A stretch of 45,930 nucleotides of DNA, taken from NCBI GenBank assembly GCA_016841625.1, contig JAENYU010000002.1, forward strand, positions 72,491-118,420. Reading direction: 5' to 3'. Within the stretch, counting starts at the first letter, position 1. Each line of letters begins with the position of its first letter. The stretch comes from Methanobacteriota archaeon (lineage in GTDB: Archaea > Halobacteriota > Methanosarcinia > Methanosarcinales > Methanosarcinaceae). Made by a program: the position numbers and the translations under genes. A model generated the notes under the pieces. It was not told where the DNA came from. It made no database searches and saw nothing but the letters and a program-made list of their open reading frames with translations. This document shows positions 1-8,255 of the stretch, in pieces.

Positions 1-59
1 GGTTGAGTATCTCAGTGGTTGAGTATCTCAGTGGTTGAGTATCTCAGTGGTTGAGCATC
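1..59. repeat. 16-bp tandem repeat, about 3.7 copies, cut by window edge
   Basis: Unit GGTTGAGTATCTCAGT is repeated exactly at 1, 17 and 33, with a partial diverged copy from 49. It lies just beyond the 3' end of ablA. The array probably continues outside the window. The reading frame that runs through it looks like chance. Confidence 0.9.
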
Positions 60-156
60 CAAAAGCCGAAAAAGAGGATTATTTAGCCCCTTTTCGATGT
101 GCATATTTAGAAATGAATGCATTCTTAGATAGTTATTTAGATGCCTCTCAGTCATA

Positions 157-1413
157 TTAGAAGCGATGTTTTCGGTCAAGCCCTTCGGGTTCAAGGGCGA
201 TTGTATTGTTCTCGTCGTCGTAAAGCTTTGCAACCCCAATCTGGTTCTTAAGCTTGGGATGGTCGTCACAGATCTGGCACTTTTCGGGGCATTCCCCTTT
301 GTACTCAGGTTCCGGGTATACGCAGATGACACCTTCATAATTCCTGAGAGTGACCTTCGTATCCGAGCTTGAGATCAGGTAATTCGGACCCACCGGGATC
401 TTCCCCCCACCCCCGGGAGCATCCACTACAAAAGTCGGGACCGCAAGCCCTGAGGTATGTCCTCTCAACATCTCCATGATTTCTATGCCCTTGGAAACTT
501 TTGTCCTGAAATGCTCAAGTCCGTAGGACAGGTCACACTGGTAGAGGTAGTAAGGCCTGACCCTTATTTTGAGCATTTCCTGGCACAGGTTCTTGATTAT
601 AATGGGACAGTCGTTAACACCCCTAAGGAGAACGGACTGGTTGCCCAGGGGCACTCCCGCATCTGCAAGCATTTCGATGGCTTTTGTTGATTCAGGGGTA
701 ACTTCCTTCGGGTGGTTGAAATGGGTATTTAACCAGACCGACGGATACATTTTCAGGATATTGCACAGCTCAGGGGTTACTCTCTGAGGAAGGGTAACAG
801 GCACTCTTGACCCGATTCTTACAATCTCCACATGAGGGATTGAAAATAATTCGTCCAGAAGCCAGTCGAGTCTCTCATCGGAAACAAGAAGAGCATCCCC
901 TCCGGAAAGCAGAACGTCCCTGACTTCCCTGTGTTCCCTTACGTATTCGATACCTTCCCGGATCATCTTCTCGGAAAAGTCACATTCTCGGTTCCCCACC
1001 CTCCTTTTTCTTGTACAGTGGCGGCAGTACATCCCACAGCGGTTTGAAATGAGAAAGAGAACCCTGTCCGGATACCTGTGGGTGATACAGCTCTTTTCCG
1101 AAGGAGAATCCGCGTCTTCACAAAGCGGGTCTTCGAACTCCCAGGAAAATGTCTGGAGTTCGGCTGCCTGAGGTATCGCCTGCATCCTGATAGGACATGT
1201 AGGGTCATCGGGGTCCATAAGGGAGGCATAGTAGGGAGAAATCGCCATGGGAAATACTTCAAGAGCCTCCTTTATGTCCTCTTTTTCCAGATCTGAAAGA
1301 GGAATCAGCTTTTCAAGCTCTTCAACTGTCGTAACACGGTGTTTATACTGCCATTTCCAGTCAGAATATACTTCATCGCATACTTCATAAATTTCATTTA
1401 TTTTAGATTTCAC
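157..1413 (-). CDS. ablA: Lysine 2,3-aminomutase (radical SAM, PLP)
   Basis: The enzyme converts L-lysine to beta-lysine, the first step to N-epsilon-acetyl-beta-lysine, a compatible solute of salt-stressed methanogens. The 418 residues show the radical-SAM triad C126-x3-C130-x2-C133, a PGGGGK segment with the PLP lysine at K338, and the substrate-binding aspartates D293 and D331 expected from clostridial KamA. Cysteines near 375-383 (CPEKCQIC) fit the C-terminal zinc site. Length is normal for the family. The ATG at 1413 follows a GAGGT about 12 nt upstream. The usual partner, the beta-lysine acetyltransferase gene ablB, is not inside the window; it could lie just beyond the left edge. Identification is strong; the osmolyte role is inferred from known Methanosarcina biology. 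Confidence 0.95.
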   Translation of the reverse strand: MKSKINEIYEVCDEVYSDWKWQYKHRVTTVEELEKLIPLSDLEKEDIKEALEVFPMAISPYYASLMDPDDPTCPIRMQAIPQAAELQTFSWEFEDPLCEDADSPSEKSCITHRYPDRVLFLISNRCGMYCRHCTRKRRVGNRECDFSEKMIREGIEYVREHREVRDVLLSGGDALLVSDERLDWLLDELFSIPHVEIVRIGSRVPVTLPQRVTPELCNILKMYPSVWLNTHFNHPKEVTPESTKAIEMLADAGVPLGNQSVLLRGVNDCPIIIKNLCQEMLKIRVRPYYLYQCDLSYGLEHFRTKVSKGIEIMEMLRGHTSGLAVPTFVVDAPGGGGKIPVGPNYLISSSDTKVTLRNYEGVICVYPEPEYKGECPEKCQICDDHPKLKNQIGVAKLYDDENNTIALEPEGLDRKHRF

Positions 1414-1594
1414 AATAGAACCTCAAGTGGGAGTCGGAAAGTGAATAAAACCTTAAAATCCCCAAAAATATTAATTACAAATATTGTATCTTTCCGACTT
1501 TCATTAAAGAAAATGGGTTTTAAATCAATCACATTATCATTAAATGCATCAAATATATAGTTTTTCATTAAATGGGGACATATTATTGCTTATT

Positions 1595-2010
1595 TTTCAA
1601 AAAGAGACAATTAAAAACGCCTTTTATTTGTAATAGAATCTGATAATCACTTATTAAACATAATAGATCGTAAAATAAGCTATTTAGATGATATTAATTA
1701 TAAAATAAGCCAATTAACATAAATGAATCTTCAAATACATTCATTAGCCACAAAGAACATTAAAATGCCTCCTATATCCGCAAAGAATATTAAAATCCTT
1801 CCATTACCCACAAACAATATAAAAATACTCCAATGATACATGATTAATCATTAGAAGTCCCCTTTATATTCAAGCAATCTTCAAATTACCCCATCATTTC
1901 AAAGCAATCATATAATACCAACATAAAACCCAATTATATGCATTATACTTCCGTTAACTCCGATTGATCCCAAAATACTCCTGTTAAGCAGAATAGATTC
2001 TAACTAAATT
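1595..2010. repeat. Degenerate ~30-bp repeat array in the ablA / antiporter spacer
   Basis: About 13 imperfect units of 28-32 bp follow one another between ablA and the antiporter gene. Typical units begin TAAAAT or TCAAAT, then a C-rich CCTCC or ACTCC patch, then a core like CCACAAAGAAT. The clearest run is 1730-1830, where three successive units share CCxCAAAxAATAT. The rest of the 820-bp spacer (1414-2237) is AT-rich with no credible gene. Units touch each other without unique spacers of constant length, so this is not a CRISPR array. Confidence 0.6.
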
Positions 2011-2100
2011 TTATTTATATTCAATTAATCGAAAAATAATAAAATTATAAGGAATAAATCCGGGATAAATTCCTTCATGCCCCTTTGATTGGTTATAAAA

Positions 2101-2160
2101 AGTGAACTACCCCTCCCTGCGTCCTTCGGAGTCGAGGAAGGGGCTTCCCGCCTTCGGAGT
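2101..2160. other. GC-rich hairpin resembling an IS200/IS605-type end
   Basis: An AT-rich spacer is interrupted by AGTGAACTACCCCTCCCTGC followed by an imperfect inverted repeat: CCCCTCC at 2110-2116 against GGAAGGGG at 2136-2143, with a small inner TCC-TTC-GGA hairpin. From memory, GTGAACTACCCC next to a subterminal hairpin ending in GGGGCTTC is typical of archaeal IS605/IS1341-group ends. No transposase or TnpB is nearby, so at most this is a solitary remnant. Confidence 0.35.
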
Positions 2161-2237
2161 TAAATATTGGATTCAGGATACAACAGATTCAGGTATTGAT
2201 ACCATATTATAATTAATTGAAAATCAATCTATAAGTA

Positions 2238-4229
2238 ATGACATCTCTTCTGCTCAGGGACCTACTGATTATTTTCGGGCTTTCGATTCCGGTAGTCTAT
2301 ACATTTTCCCGGTTAAGGATTGCCCCTATTATAGGTTTTTTAATGGCAGGCATCCTGGCCGGACCTTTTGGTCTGGGACTGATTACGTCGGGAGAAGAGA
2401 TTGAACTCCTGGCTGAAATAGGAGTAGTGCTCCTGCTTTTTACCATAGGAATTGAATTTTCCCTGAGCGATCTTCTGCAAATCCGGAAAATAGTGCTGCT
2501 CGGCGGAGGGCTTCAGGGCTTTATAACTTCACTTACGGTTGCTTTATTCTTTTATTTCTTCGTAGCTTACCCTCCGGAAAAGGCCCTTTTTATGGGGTTC
2601 CTGATAGCCCTCAGCAGCACGGCAATCGTTCTGAAACTTCTTCAGGAAAAAGGAGAAATTTACAGTGCGCACGGAAGGATTGCGCTCGGGATCCTGATTT
2701 TCCAGGACGTTGCTGCGGTGGTGATCATCATTCTGACTCCGTTTCTCGCAGGGGCGCAGACCTCTGGAAATATTTTTATCGAGCTTGCATTCAGGGGGCT
2801 GGGACTCATCCTGTTCACCTTTTTAAGTGCACGCTTTTTTGTGCCTTTTCTTATGTACCAGGTGGCAAAGACGCGAAACAGTGAACTCTTCCTGCTCAGT
2901 GTTGTGGTAATCGGGCTTTCCGTTGCCTGGCTAACCTCCCTGGCCGGCCTTTCCCTCGCCCTCGGGGCTTTCCTTGCCGGGCTCATTATATCAGAATCCG
3001 AATATTCAGCCCAGGCTCTAGGGAATGTTATTCCTTTCAGGGACATGTTCATGAGCATCTTTTTTATTTCCATAGGGATGCTCCTTGACCTGGATTTATT
3101 GAAAGAGCACCTCTTTCTGGTCTTGGGAGCGACCCTGCTTGTGATTTCCCTGAAAACTGCAATAAACGCCCTGGCCACTTTTCTTGTAGGCTTCCCTCTC
3201 CATACAATGCTCCTTGTAGGCTTTTCCCTATCCCAGGTAGGGGAGTTTTCGCTGATTACGGCAAATGTGGGATTTGAAAACGGGCTGATCTCGCCGGAAG
3301 TATATCAGGACTTTCTTGCCGTAACAGTGATTTCCATGGCCCTGACACCCTTTGTTATGGGGCTCGGCCACCGTTTTGCAGCTTTTTCGCAGAGACTTTC
3401 GCTGCCCCACTCGTTGAAATACGGCAGGTACGGAGAACTGGGGAAAGGAAAGGCTGAAAAAAGGCCTGAAAACCACCTGATTATAATCGGTTTTGGAATA
3501 AACGGGAAGAATGTTGCGACGGCTGCCCGGGAAGCATTGATACCTTACCATGTGATCGACATTAACCCGGAAACTGTCCGGCAGGAAAAAAAGAAGGGAG
3601 AGCCGATTCTTTACGGGGATGCAGCCCAGGAAGCCGTGCTGGAACACGCAGGCATCAAAACTGCAAAAGCGGTGATTATTACATCAGGAGACCCGGTCAG
3701 CACCCGCAGGATCATTGAAGAAATAAGAAGGTTGAACCCCGCCGTACATGTCATTGCAAGAACCCATTTCCTGAGCGAACTGGATCGGCTCTACGCACTG
3801 GGAGCTGACGATGTTATCTCGGACGAGTTTGAAAGTTCGATAGAACTCTTTTCAAGAGTGCTTCACAGGTATCTTGTCCCGGGAAATGAGATCGAAAACC
3901 TCAGTTCCGAACTCCGAGCTGACCATTACCAGATGCTCCGCAGCCCCGGAATTCGCAGAACGGGGATCTGTGACCTTGTTCTCGATTTTGCCGAGGTTGA
4001 AATCCAGAGTGTGCGGCTGGAGAAAGGTTCGCAGGCTACAGGAAAATCCCTGGGGGAACTTGATATCCGGAAAAAATATGGGGTTTCCATCATTGCCATC
4101 TCCAGGGACCACAGGCTAATTCCGGACCTGAAAGCTGAAACCGTACTTCATCCGGGAGACCTCCTGCTCATCATCAGCCCCCCCGAAAAGATCGAAGAAT
4201 TTGAAGCTTTTTTTACCGGAAAGAAGTAA
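2238..4229 (+). CDS. KefB/CPA2-type cation:proton antiporter with TrkA-N and TrkA-C domains
   Basis: The 663 residues divide into about 12-13 membrane helices (1-385), a linker, a TrkA-N/RCK Rossmann domain (about 410-530, GFGINGKNVA nucleotide loop) and a TrkA-C domain (about 565-655). This is the standard layout of monovalent cation:proton antiporter-2 proteins, which export K+ or Na+ in exchange for protons under nucleotide control. No KefF/KefG-like ancillary gene is adjacent. A TATA-like ATTATAAT centred near 2207 puts transcription start about 6 nt before the ATG, so the mRNA may be nearly leaderless; no ribosome site is visible. The transported ion cannot be told from the sequence. Confidence 0.88.
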   Translation: MTSLLLRDLLIIFGLSIPVVYTFSRLRIAPIIGFLMAGILAGPFGLGLITSGEEIELLAEIGVVLLLFTIGIEFSLSDLLQIRKIVLLGGGLQGFITSLTVALFFYFFVAYPPEKALFMGFLIALSSTAIVLKLLQEKGEIYSAHGRIALGILIFQDVAAVVIIILTPFLAGAQTSGNIFIELAFRGLGLILFTFLSARFFVPFLMYQVAKTRNSELFLLSVVVIGLSVAWLTSLAGLSLALGAFLAGLIISESEYSAQALGNVIPFRDMFMSIFFISIGMLLDLDLLKEHLFLVLGATLLVISLKTAINALATFLVGFPLHTMLLVGFSLSQVGEFSLITANVGFENGLISPEVYQDFLAVTVISMALTPFVMGLGHRFAAFSQRLSLPHSLKYGRYGELGKGKAEKRPENHLIIIGFGINGKNVATAAREALIPYHVIDINPETVRQEKKKGEPILYGDAAQEAVLEHAGIKTAKAVIITSGDPVSTRRIIEEIRRLNPAVHVIARTHFLSELDRLYALGADDVISDEFESSIELFSRVLHRYLVPGNEIENLSSELRADHYQMLRSPGIRRTGICDLVLDFAEVEIQSVRLEKGSQATGKSLGELDIRKKYGVSIIAISRDHRLIPDLKAETVLHPGDLLLIISPPEKIEEFEAFFTGKK

Positions 4230-4255
4230 CCGGACATTTGGGAAATCGGGCCATG

Positions 4256-4335
4256 TAGTAACCAGGTAATTTAGTAACCAGGTAATTTAGTAACCAGGTA
4301 ATTTAGTAACAGGGTAGTTCACTAACAGGGTGATT
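4256..4335. repeat. 16-bp tandem repeat, 5 copies
   Basis: Unit TAGTAACCAGGTAATT is exact at 4256, 4272 and 4288; two diverged copies follow to 4335. It lies directly after the antiporter gene. The rest of the 4230-4692 gap holds the promoter of the next operon (TATA-like CATATTTATCC near 4668) and no convincing gene. Confidence 0.9.
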
Positions 4336-4692
4336 TTTTCAAAACGAATTCTATTTCCGATAAATGCGGGAATTTATAAAAAATATTTAGTATGTTGGGG
4401 CTTTAAGGAGAGATATCTTGCGAAATATTATCCTACATAAATCATTCTTTTTGTTTCAAGACTCCTTAATTTAAATAAGATGTTTTCCGCCGAAAACTCG
4501 TATAGTTGCTCAAGGGATATGATGATGGAGAGGAGATACGAAACGAAGGTGGATTTAGCATATGTCGATATATGAGAGCGGAAGAAAGTGTAATTTTTGA
4601 AATTGTGGCATCTTTTACCATATATCAAAAATGTGTAAGTATCTTTCCAAAAAAAACCAAAACATATTTATCCACATTTAGTATTTTGAATA

Positions 4693-5496
4693 ATGGATAC
4701 GATGAAATCAAAATTAAGCCACTATTTTTCGTCTGTGACTCTGCTGTCAGGCTTTCTTCTGGCATTAGCGGGTATTTTTTATGCCCTCTCCGTGCACCTT
4801 ACGAGGAGATCTGACCCGGGAGAGATAACCATAACCTATGGTTTCATCGGTTTAGGGTTATCCCTCATCCTTACAGGTATTAACCTGATGATCAAGGAAC
4901 CGAAGGAGTATCACAACTATGTGATTGGAGGAGGGCTTGTCCTCAATTTTATCGGAGTAGGGGTTTTTGCCCTGATATACCCCGGAGGCTGGCAATATCC
5001 AAACGTGACCTACGTGGCAGGTACCTATGTCGCAGGGACCTGCTTGCTCGCAGGAAACGCCTTTGCAAACTCGGTTTTGAATCAGATTGAAGAGAGAGCA
5101 AGACAACTTTTTGAGAAGAAAGCCGAAAATACGCAGAAGTATAGTGAAGAAGAGATCGAAAGAGAGGTTCAGAGGACCCTTGAAGAATCCCTATCCGAAA
5201 AAGACGGTTTTTCGAGTTTTAAACTTGGAGTCAAAAAAGAAGATTACGACTTTATTCTCGGAAAAGCGCTTACTGACTCAGAAGAAAAGAAGATTGTTGT
5301 CAAGGACGACATTTCGGAAGTTGAAAGCTTGCGGCTTGCAAGAAGCGGAAAGCTAAAAGTTAGCGATGATGGGCTTGATTCGGCATCAATGCTGCTTGCT
5401 CAGGCCATCAGTACCGATCTGGCTACGCAAAGTAGCAGTAAGAAAGGCATATTCAGAAGTAGAATGAAGATGTTCAAGAGGCACAAAAATGGCTAA
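4693..5496 (+). CDS. Four-helix membrane protein with coiled-coil tail, partner of actin-like protein
   Basis: I do not recognise a named family. The 267 residues have four hydrophobic segments (about 13-33, 44-66, 74-96, 103-122), then a charged, probably coiled-coil stretch (about 125-170) and a polar tail ending in basic residues. The C-terminal half should therefore be cytoplasmic. The stop overlaps the start of the actin-like gene by 8 nt, indicating translational coupling. An in-frame ATG at 4702 is an alternative start. By inference this could be the membrane anchor or polar receptor of the filament-forming partner; nothing in the sequence proves contact. Confidence 0.75.
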   Translation: MDTMKSKLSHYFSSVTLLSGFLLALAGIFYALSVHLTRRSDPGEITITYGFIGLGLSLILTGINLMIKEPKEYHNYVIGGGLVLNFIGVGVFALIYPGGWQYPNVTYVAGTYVAGTCLLAGNAFANSVLNQIEERARQLFEKKAENTQKYSEEEIEREVQRTLEESLSEKDGFSSFKLGVKKEDYDFILGKALTDSEEKKIVVKDDISEVESLRLARSGKLKVSDDGLDSASMLLAQAISTDLATQSSSKKGIFRSRMKMFKRHKNG

Positions 5497-6574
5497 AGGA
5501 CTTGATGTAGGAACCATGAACATTATTTGTGCTGACAAAGGGGATGGCTCGATTTCCTTTGCTCAGCAGAGAAATGCATTCCTTGAAATGGAATCCAACG
5601 ACCTGACAAAGCACATGCTTGACAATGGAAAGGTACTGTACACCCACAGAGGAAACAACCTTAATATCCTGGGGGAAGATGCCTTCAAGTTTTCCAATGT
5701 CTTCAACAAAAGCATCAGAAGACCTATGAAGCAAGGTATCATCAGCCCCGAGGAAAAGGAATCCATCTCGATGATCAAAGTTATCATCGAAAGGGTGCTT
5801 GGAGCTCCTGAAAAGAAGGATGAAATCGCGTACATCTCCGTCCCTGCAAACCCCGTGGACAACCAGCTCAATGTGCTCTACCACAGCAAAACCGTAGAGG
5901 CACTTGCAAAACAGCTAGGCTACAACACTTACCTGATCGATGAAGGACTTTCAGTGGTCTACTCGGACCTTAGCGAATCCAACTTCACCGGTATCGGGAT
6001 AAGCATCGGGGCTGGGATGACAAACGTCACCGTGGCTTACATGGCAACCCCAATTGTCTCCTTCAGCATTGCCCGCGGCGGCGACTGGATCGACGAACAG
6101 GTGTCAATCGCAACCGGGATGGCAAGGGAAAGGATCACAGCAATCAAGGAAACGGACTTCGCCATTGGTTCCCAGTACGAGATAGGAAGCGTTCAGGGAG
6201 CCCTTGCCGTGTACTATGATGCTCTCTTAACCTATGTCCTCCAGCACCTCAAGCGCAAACTCTCCGAGACCGCACCTCCTGATGCAGAGTTCCAGGTCGC
6301 AATAGCCGGTGGAAGCACCAGGGCCAAGGGCTTTGTTGATATGTTTGAAAAGAGGCTGGCACAAGCAGACCTCCCAATAAGGATTTCCAGCGTCAAGAAG
6401 ACCAGGTACATAAGCTCCTCAAACGGTGGAGACTCCAGGGACCCGATCTACGCCATTGCCAGAGGCTGTCTGATCGCAGCTCTCACAAAAGAGGCAAGCC
6501 TTGCCCCGGAAGCCCAGTCCGCCGTATCCCAGGCCCAGATAGCAGAGCCGGTAGGATCTGAAGAAGAGGACTGA
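5489..6574 (+). CDS. Actin-like ATPase (actin/Hsp70/ParM superfamily)
   Basis: The 361 residues carry all three nucleotide-binding signatures of the actin fold: phosphate-1 (DVGTMN, 6-11), phosphate-2 (GISIGAGMTNV, 170-180) and adenosine (AIAGGSTRAKGF, 271-282). The length is that of MreB/ParM-type filament proteins, not the longer Hsp70. No lysine methyltransferase, chaperone or partition DNA-binding gene is adjacent; the only operon partner is the upstream membrane protein. It ends in an acidic tail (GSEEED). Possible roles are shape control, membrane organisation or segregation, by analogy to MreB, ParM and haloarchaeal salactin. A strong terminator follows at 6604. Confidence 0.85.
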   Translation: MAKGLDVGTMNIICADKGDGSISFAQQRNAFLEMESNDLTKHMLDNGKVLYTHRGNNLNILGEDAFKFSNVFNKSIRRPMKQGIISPEEKESISMIKVIIERVLGAPEKKDEIAYISVPANPVDNQLNVLYHSKTVEALAKQLGYNTYLIDEGLSVVYSDLSESNFTGIGISIGAGMTNVTVAYMATPIVSFSIARGGDWIDEQVSIATGMARERITAIKETDFAIGSQYEIGSVQGALAVYYDALLTYVLQHLKRKLSETAPPDAEFQVAIAGGSTRAKGFVDMFEKRLAQADLPIRISSVKKTRYISSSNGGDSRDPIYAIARGCLIAALTKEASLAPEAQSAVSQAQIAEPVGSEEED

Positions 6575-6603
6575 ACAGGCAAAACCATTACAAACACATT
6601 TGA

Positions 6604-6637
6604 AGAAGGGTAAAAGCCCTTCTCCTTAATTTTTTTC
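6604..6637 (+). terminator. Stem-loop terminator after actin-like gene
   Basis: A perfect 7-bp stem, AGAAGGG (6604-6610) with CCCTTCT (6617-6623) around a TAAAAG loop, is followed by a run of seven T near 6630. It sits 30 bp after the actin-like stop codon. Confidence 0.8.
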
Positions 6638-6694
6638 ATTTTCAATTATTATTTACCGGATTTCTGCCAATTTCCTTATTGCTCCTGCTCCAAC

Positions 6695-6812
6695 TTCTGT
6701 TCTTGCTTTTGTTCTTGCTTTTGTTCTTGCTTTTGTTGTGTTCTTGTGCTTGTGCTTGTTCTTGTGCTTGTGCTTATTCTTGTGCTTGTGCTTGTGCTTG
6801 CTCTTCTTGATT
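6695..6812. repeat. Nested short repeat: 12-bp then 18-bp units
   Basis: About three copies of a 12-bp unit (GTTCTTGCTTTT) run into about three copies of an 18-bp unit (GTTCTTGTGCTTGTGCTT). Both are built from CTTGTG/CTTGCT hexamers. The reverse strand could encode a Lys/His-rich peptide, but that looks fortuitous. The rest of 6638-7250 contains no credible gene; a TATA-like AAATTTATAAGG near 7152 probably serves the next gene. Confidence 0.85.
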
Positions 6813-7250
6813 CTTTTTAATTGCAGGTAAATGGCTTTGATTCGCCCACTCCCTGTATCCCTCCCGGGGCGAGACAATTAAAGCCAGATTAAATAGTTTT
6901 TCCGCCGTGTTTTATATTTTTATCAGATTTTTCGAAAATATAGTCTTTCTGCTGTTTTTTAAAGTAAACTTAGCTTTCCTGAATCCCCTAACGCAAATAA
7001 AACTGAAATAATCGGGCGTATTAATAGTCCATTTATTTCCCGGGGAAACAGCGGCAGCGCGGGAAGCTGGCTTTCGGGTGCGTAAGAGAACTTGCCCTGA
7101 AACTTAATGTGGCGGTACATCCCGAAAAACAAATTTAGTTTTCAAACAAATTTATAAGGAATGAGTTTGTTATTAAAATTAGAGGCGCCTGCGGACGTAC
7201 AGAAGGTGTGAAATTCCTTTAATAGCAAATATACGGGAGGAAAAAACGCT

Positions 7251-7427
7251 ATGCAGCCATTTATTGTGGAGCATTACCTGAAAAAGACCGTAGATGTCTA
7301 CTGTGGTGGACCGGATTTATTCAGAGGAACCATAGAAGCCTGTGCGGATAACGTACTTACTCTCAAAAAAGAGGGAAAACTTACCCATATAGCCATTGGT
7401 AAGGTCATAGCCATATGGGCTCAGTGA
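7251..7427 (+). CDS. 58-residue Sm-like small protein, copy 1
   Basis: The gene reads MQPFIVEHYLKKTVDVYCGG and ends in GKVIAIWAQ. A strong GGGAGG lies 10 nt before the ATG. The pattern, a VDVYCGG strand, FxG turn, D-N-x-LTL strand and IAIxKxIxIW ending, resembles the five-stranded Sm/SH3-like barrel of very small proteins. It is closely related to the gene at 7779, so both are real. From memory similar proteins are annotated in Methanosarcina as an MM0924-type family of unknown function; I cannot verify that. RNA binding or a small regulatory role is only a guess. Confidence 0.85.
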   Translation: MQPFIVEHYLKKTVDVYCGGPDLFRGTIEACADNVLTLKKEGKLTHIAIGKVIAIWAQ

Positions 7428-7778
7428 TCCCTTAAAGTCGCTAGCACAAGTTACAACTCAATACAAAGGGATTCTCAGATCCCTATAAATAATTAATAAT
7501 AGTTGGATTTAAGGTTTTCGATTTTTATTGAGTAGAGGTAAGGCTGGCAAGTTCCCAGCACCGAAGCTGCACAGGTATAAAGGAAAACAGAAGGGAAAAC
7601 AGGTTTCCAGAAAACAGATCGGAATTTTCCCCCTGTAAAGAGCATCGGACAGGTGCAAAACCATCTCCTTGAAGCCGAAGTGAAATGTGCGAACGGGCAG
7701 AGAAGCGAAAAACGAACGAACAGATAAAACTCCGATACACGGAAGAATACACAGAAGAAATCTAAGAGGTGTAAAGCA
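7428..7778 (+). promoter_or_regulatory. Promoter and long leader before the second Sm-like gene
   Basis: A TATA box CCTATAAATAATT (about 7480-7492) predicts a start near 7510 and a leader of roughly 265 nt before the ATG at 7779. A second TATA-like GGTATAAAGG lies near 7575. The leader is purine-rich and contains no credible coding frame. The first paralogue has only a short leader. Confidence 0.5.
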
Positions 7779-7955
7779 ATGCAGTCCTTTATCGTAGAAC
7801 ACCATCTCGGTGAAATAATTGATGTCTACTGCGGCGGTCCCGACGTTTTCACCGGAAAAGTCGAAGCCTGCGCAGACAACGTGCTCACCCTTATAAAGGG
7901 TGACAAGTACACCCACATAGCCATCGACAAGATCATCGCCCTCTGGCGCGCATGA
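7779..7955 (+). CDS. 58-residue Sm-like small protein, copy 2
   Basis: It has the same length as the gene at 7251 and is alignable from end to end without gaps. Shared blocks include FIVEH, VDVYCGGPD, EACADNVLTL and THIAI. It ends in KIIALWRA. A GAGGTG lies 8 nt before the ATG. The single cysteine pair (VYCGG, EACAD) is conserved in both copies. The two copies have separate promoters, which suggests different expression, not simple dosage. Function unknown; the barrel-like strand pattern is as for copy 1. Confidence 0.85.
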   Translation: MQSFIVEHHLGEIIDVYCGGPDVFTGKVEACADNVLTLIKGDKYTHIAIDKIIALWRA

Positions 7956-8156
7956 TCCGGGCCTTGATTTGCTGAAAAACAGGTTATGTGTAAAACCTGA
8001 AGAGAAAAATAGGCAGAATCTCCCAAAGACCCAATAAATCTCACTGAAGATGACAGGTCTCTCAAAGAGATAATGCTTTGAAGTGGAAAAGCCACGAAGT
8101 TCAGAAGCTTCGTTCTTTTCCTACCGTTTTTAGATTTCAGTATTTTTTACTGTAGT

Positions 8157-8222
8157 TTTTGCACTTAGCTTTTAGACTTAACTTTTGCACTTAGCTCTTA
8201 GACTTGACCATTAGACTTAGTT
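8157..8222. repeat. 26-bp tandem duplication plus a half copy
   Basis: A 26-bp unit beginning TTTTGCACTTAGC and ending TTAGACTTRAC occurs at 8157 and 8183, followed by a partial TTAGACTTAG and a T8 run. It lies between the second Sm-like gene and the convergent agmatinase gene. The remainder of 7956-8255 shows nothing else; the T-run could end plus-strand transcription. Confidence 0.75.
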
Positions 8223-8255
8223 TTTTTTGGACCTGTCTGAGCCTTCTTATTATGA

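Noticed and set aside
12-338. 108-codon minus-strand frame overlapping the end of ablA
   Set aside because: It is a shadow of ablA codons extended through the 16-bp repeat. It is not ablB, as it shows no acetyltransferase features.
1595-2010. Possible CRISPR array
   Set aside because: Units are diverged and contiguous. No identical repeats separated by unique equal-length spacers exist anywhere in the window, and no cas genes are present.
6653-6877. 74-codon Lys/His-rich frame over the CTTGTG repeats
   Set aside because: It starts at TTG without a ribosome site and is composed mostly of the tandem repeat, so chance opening is more likely.
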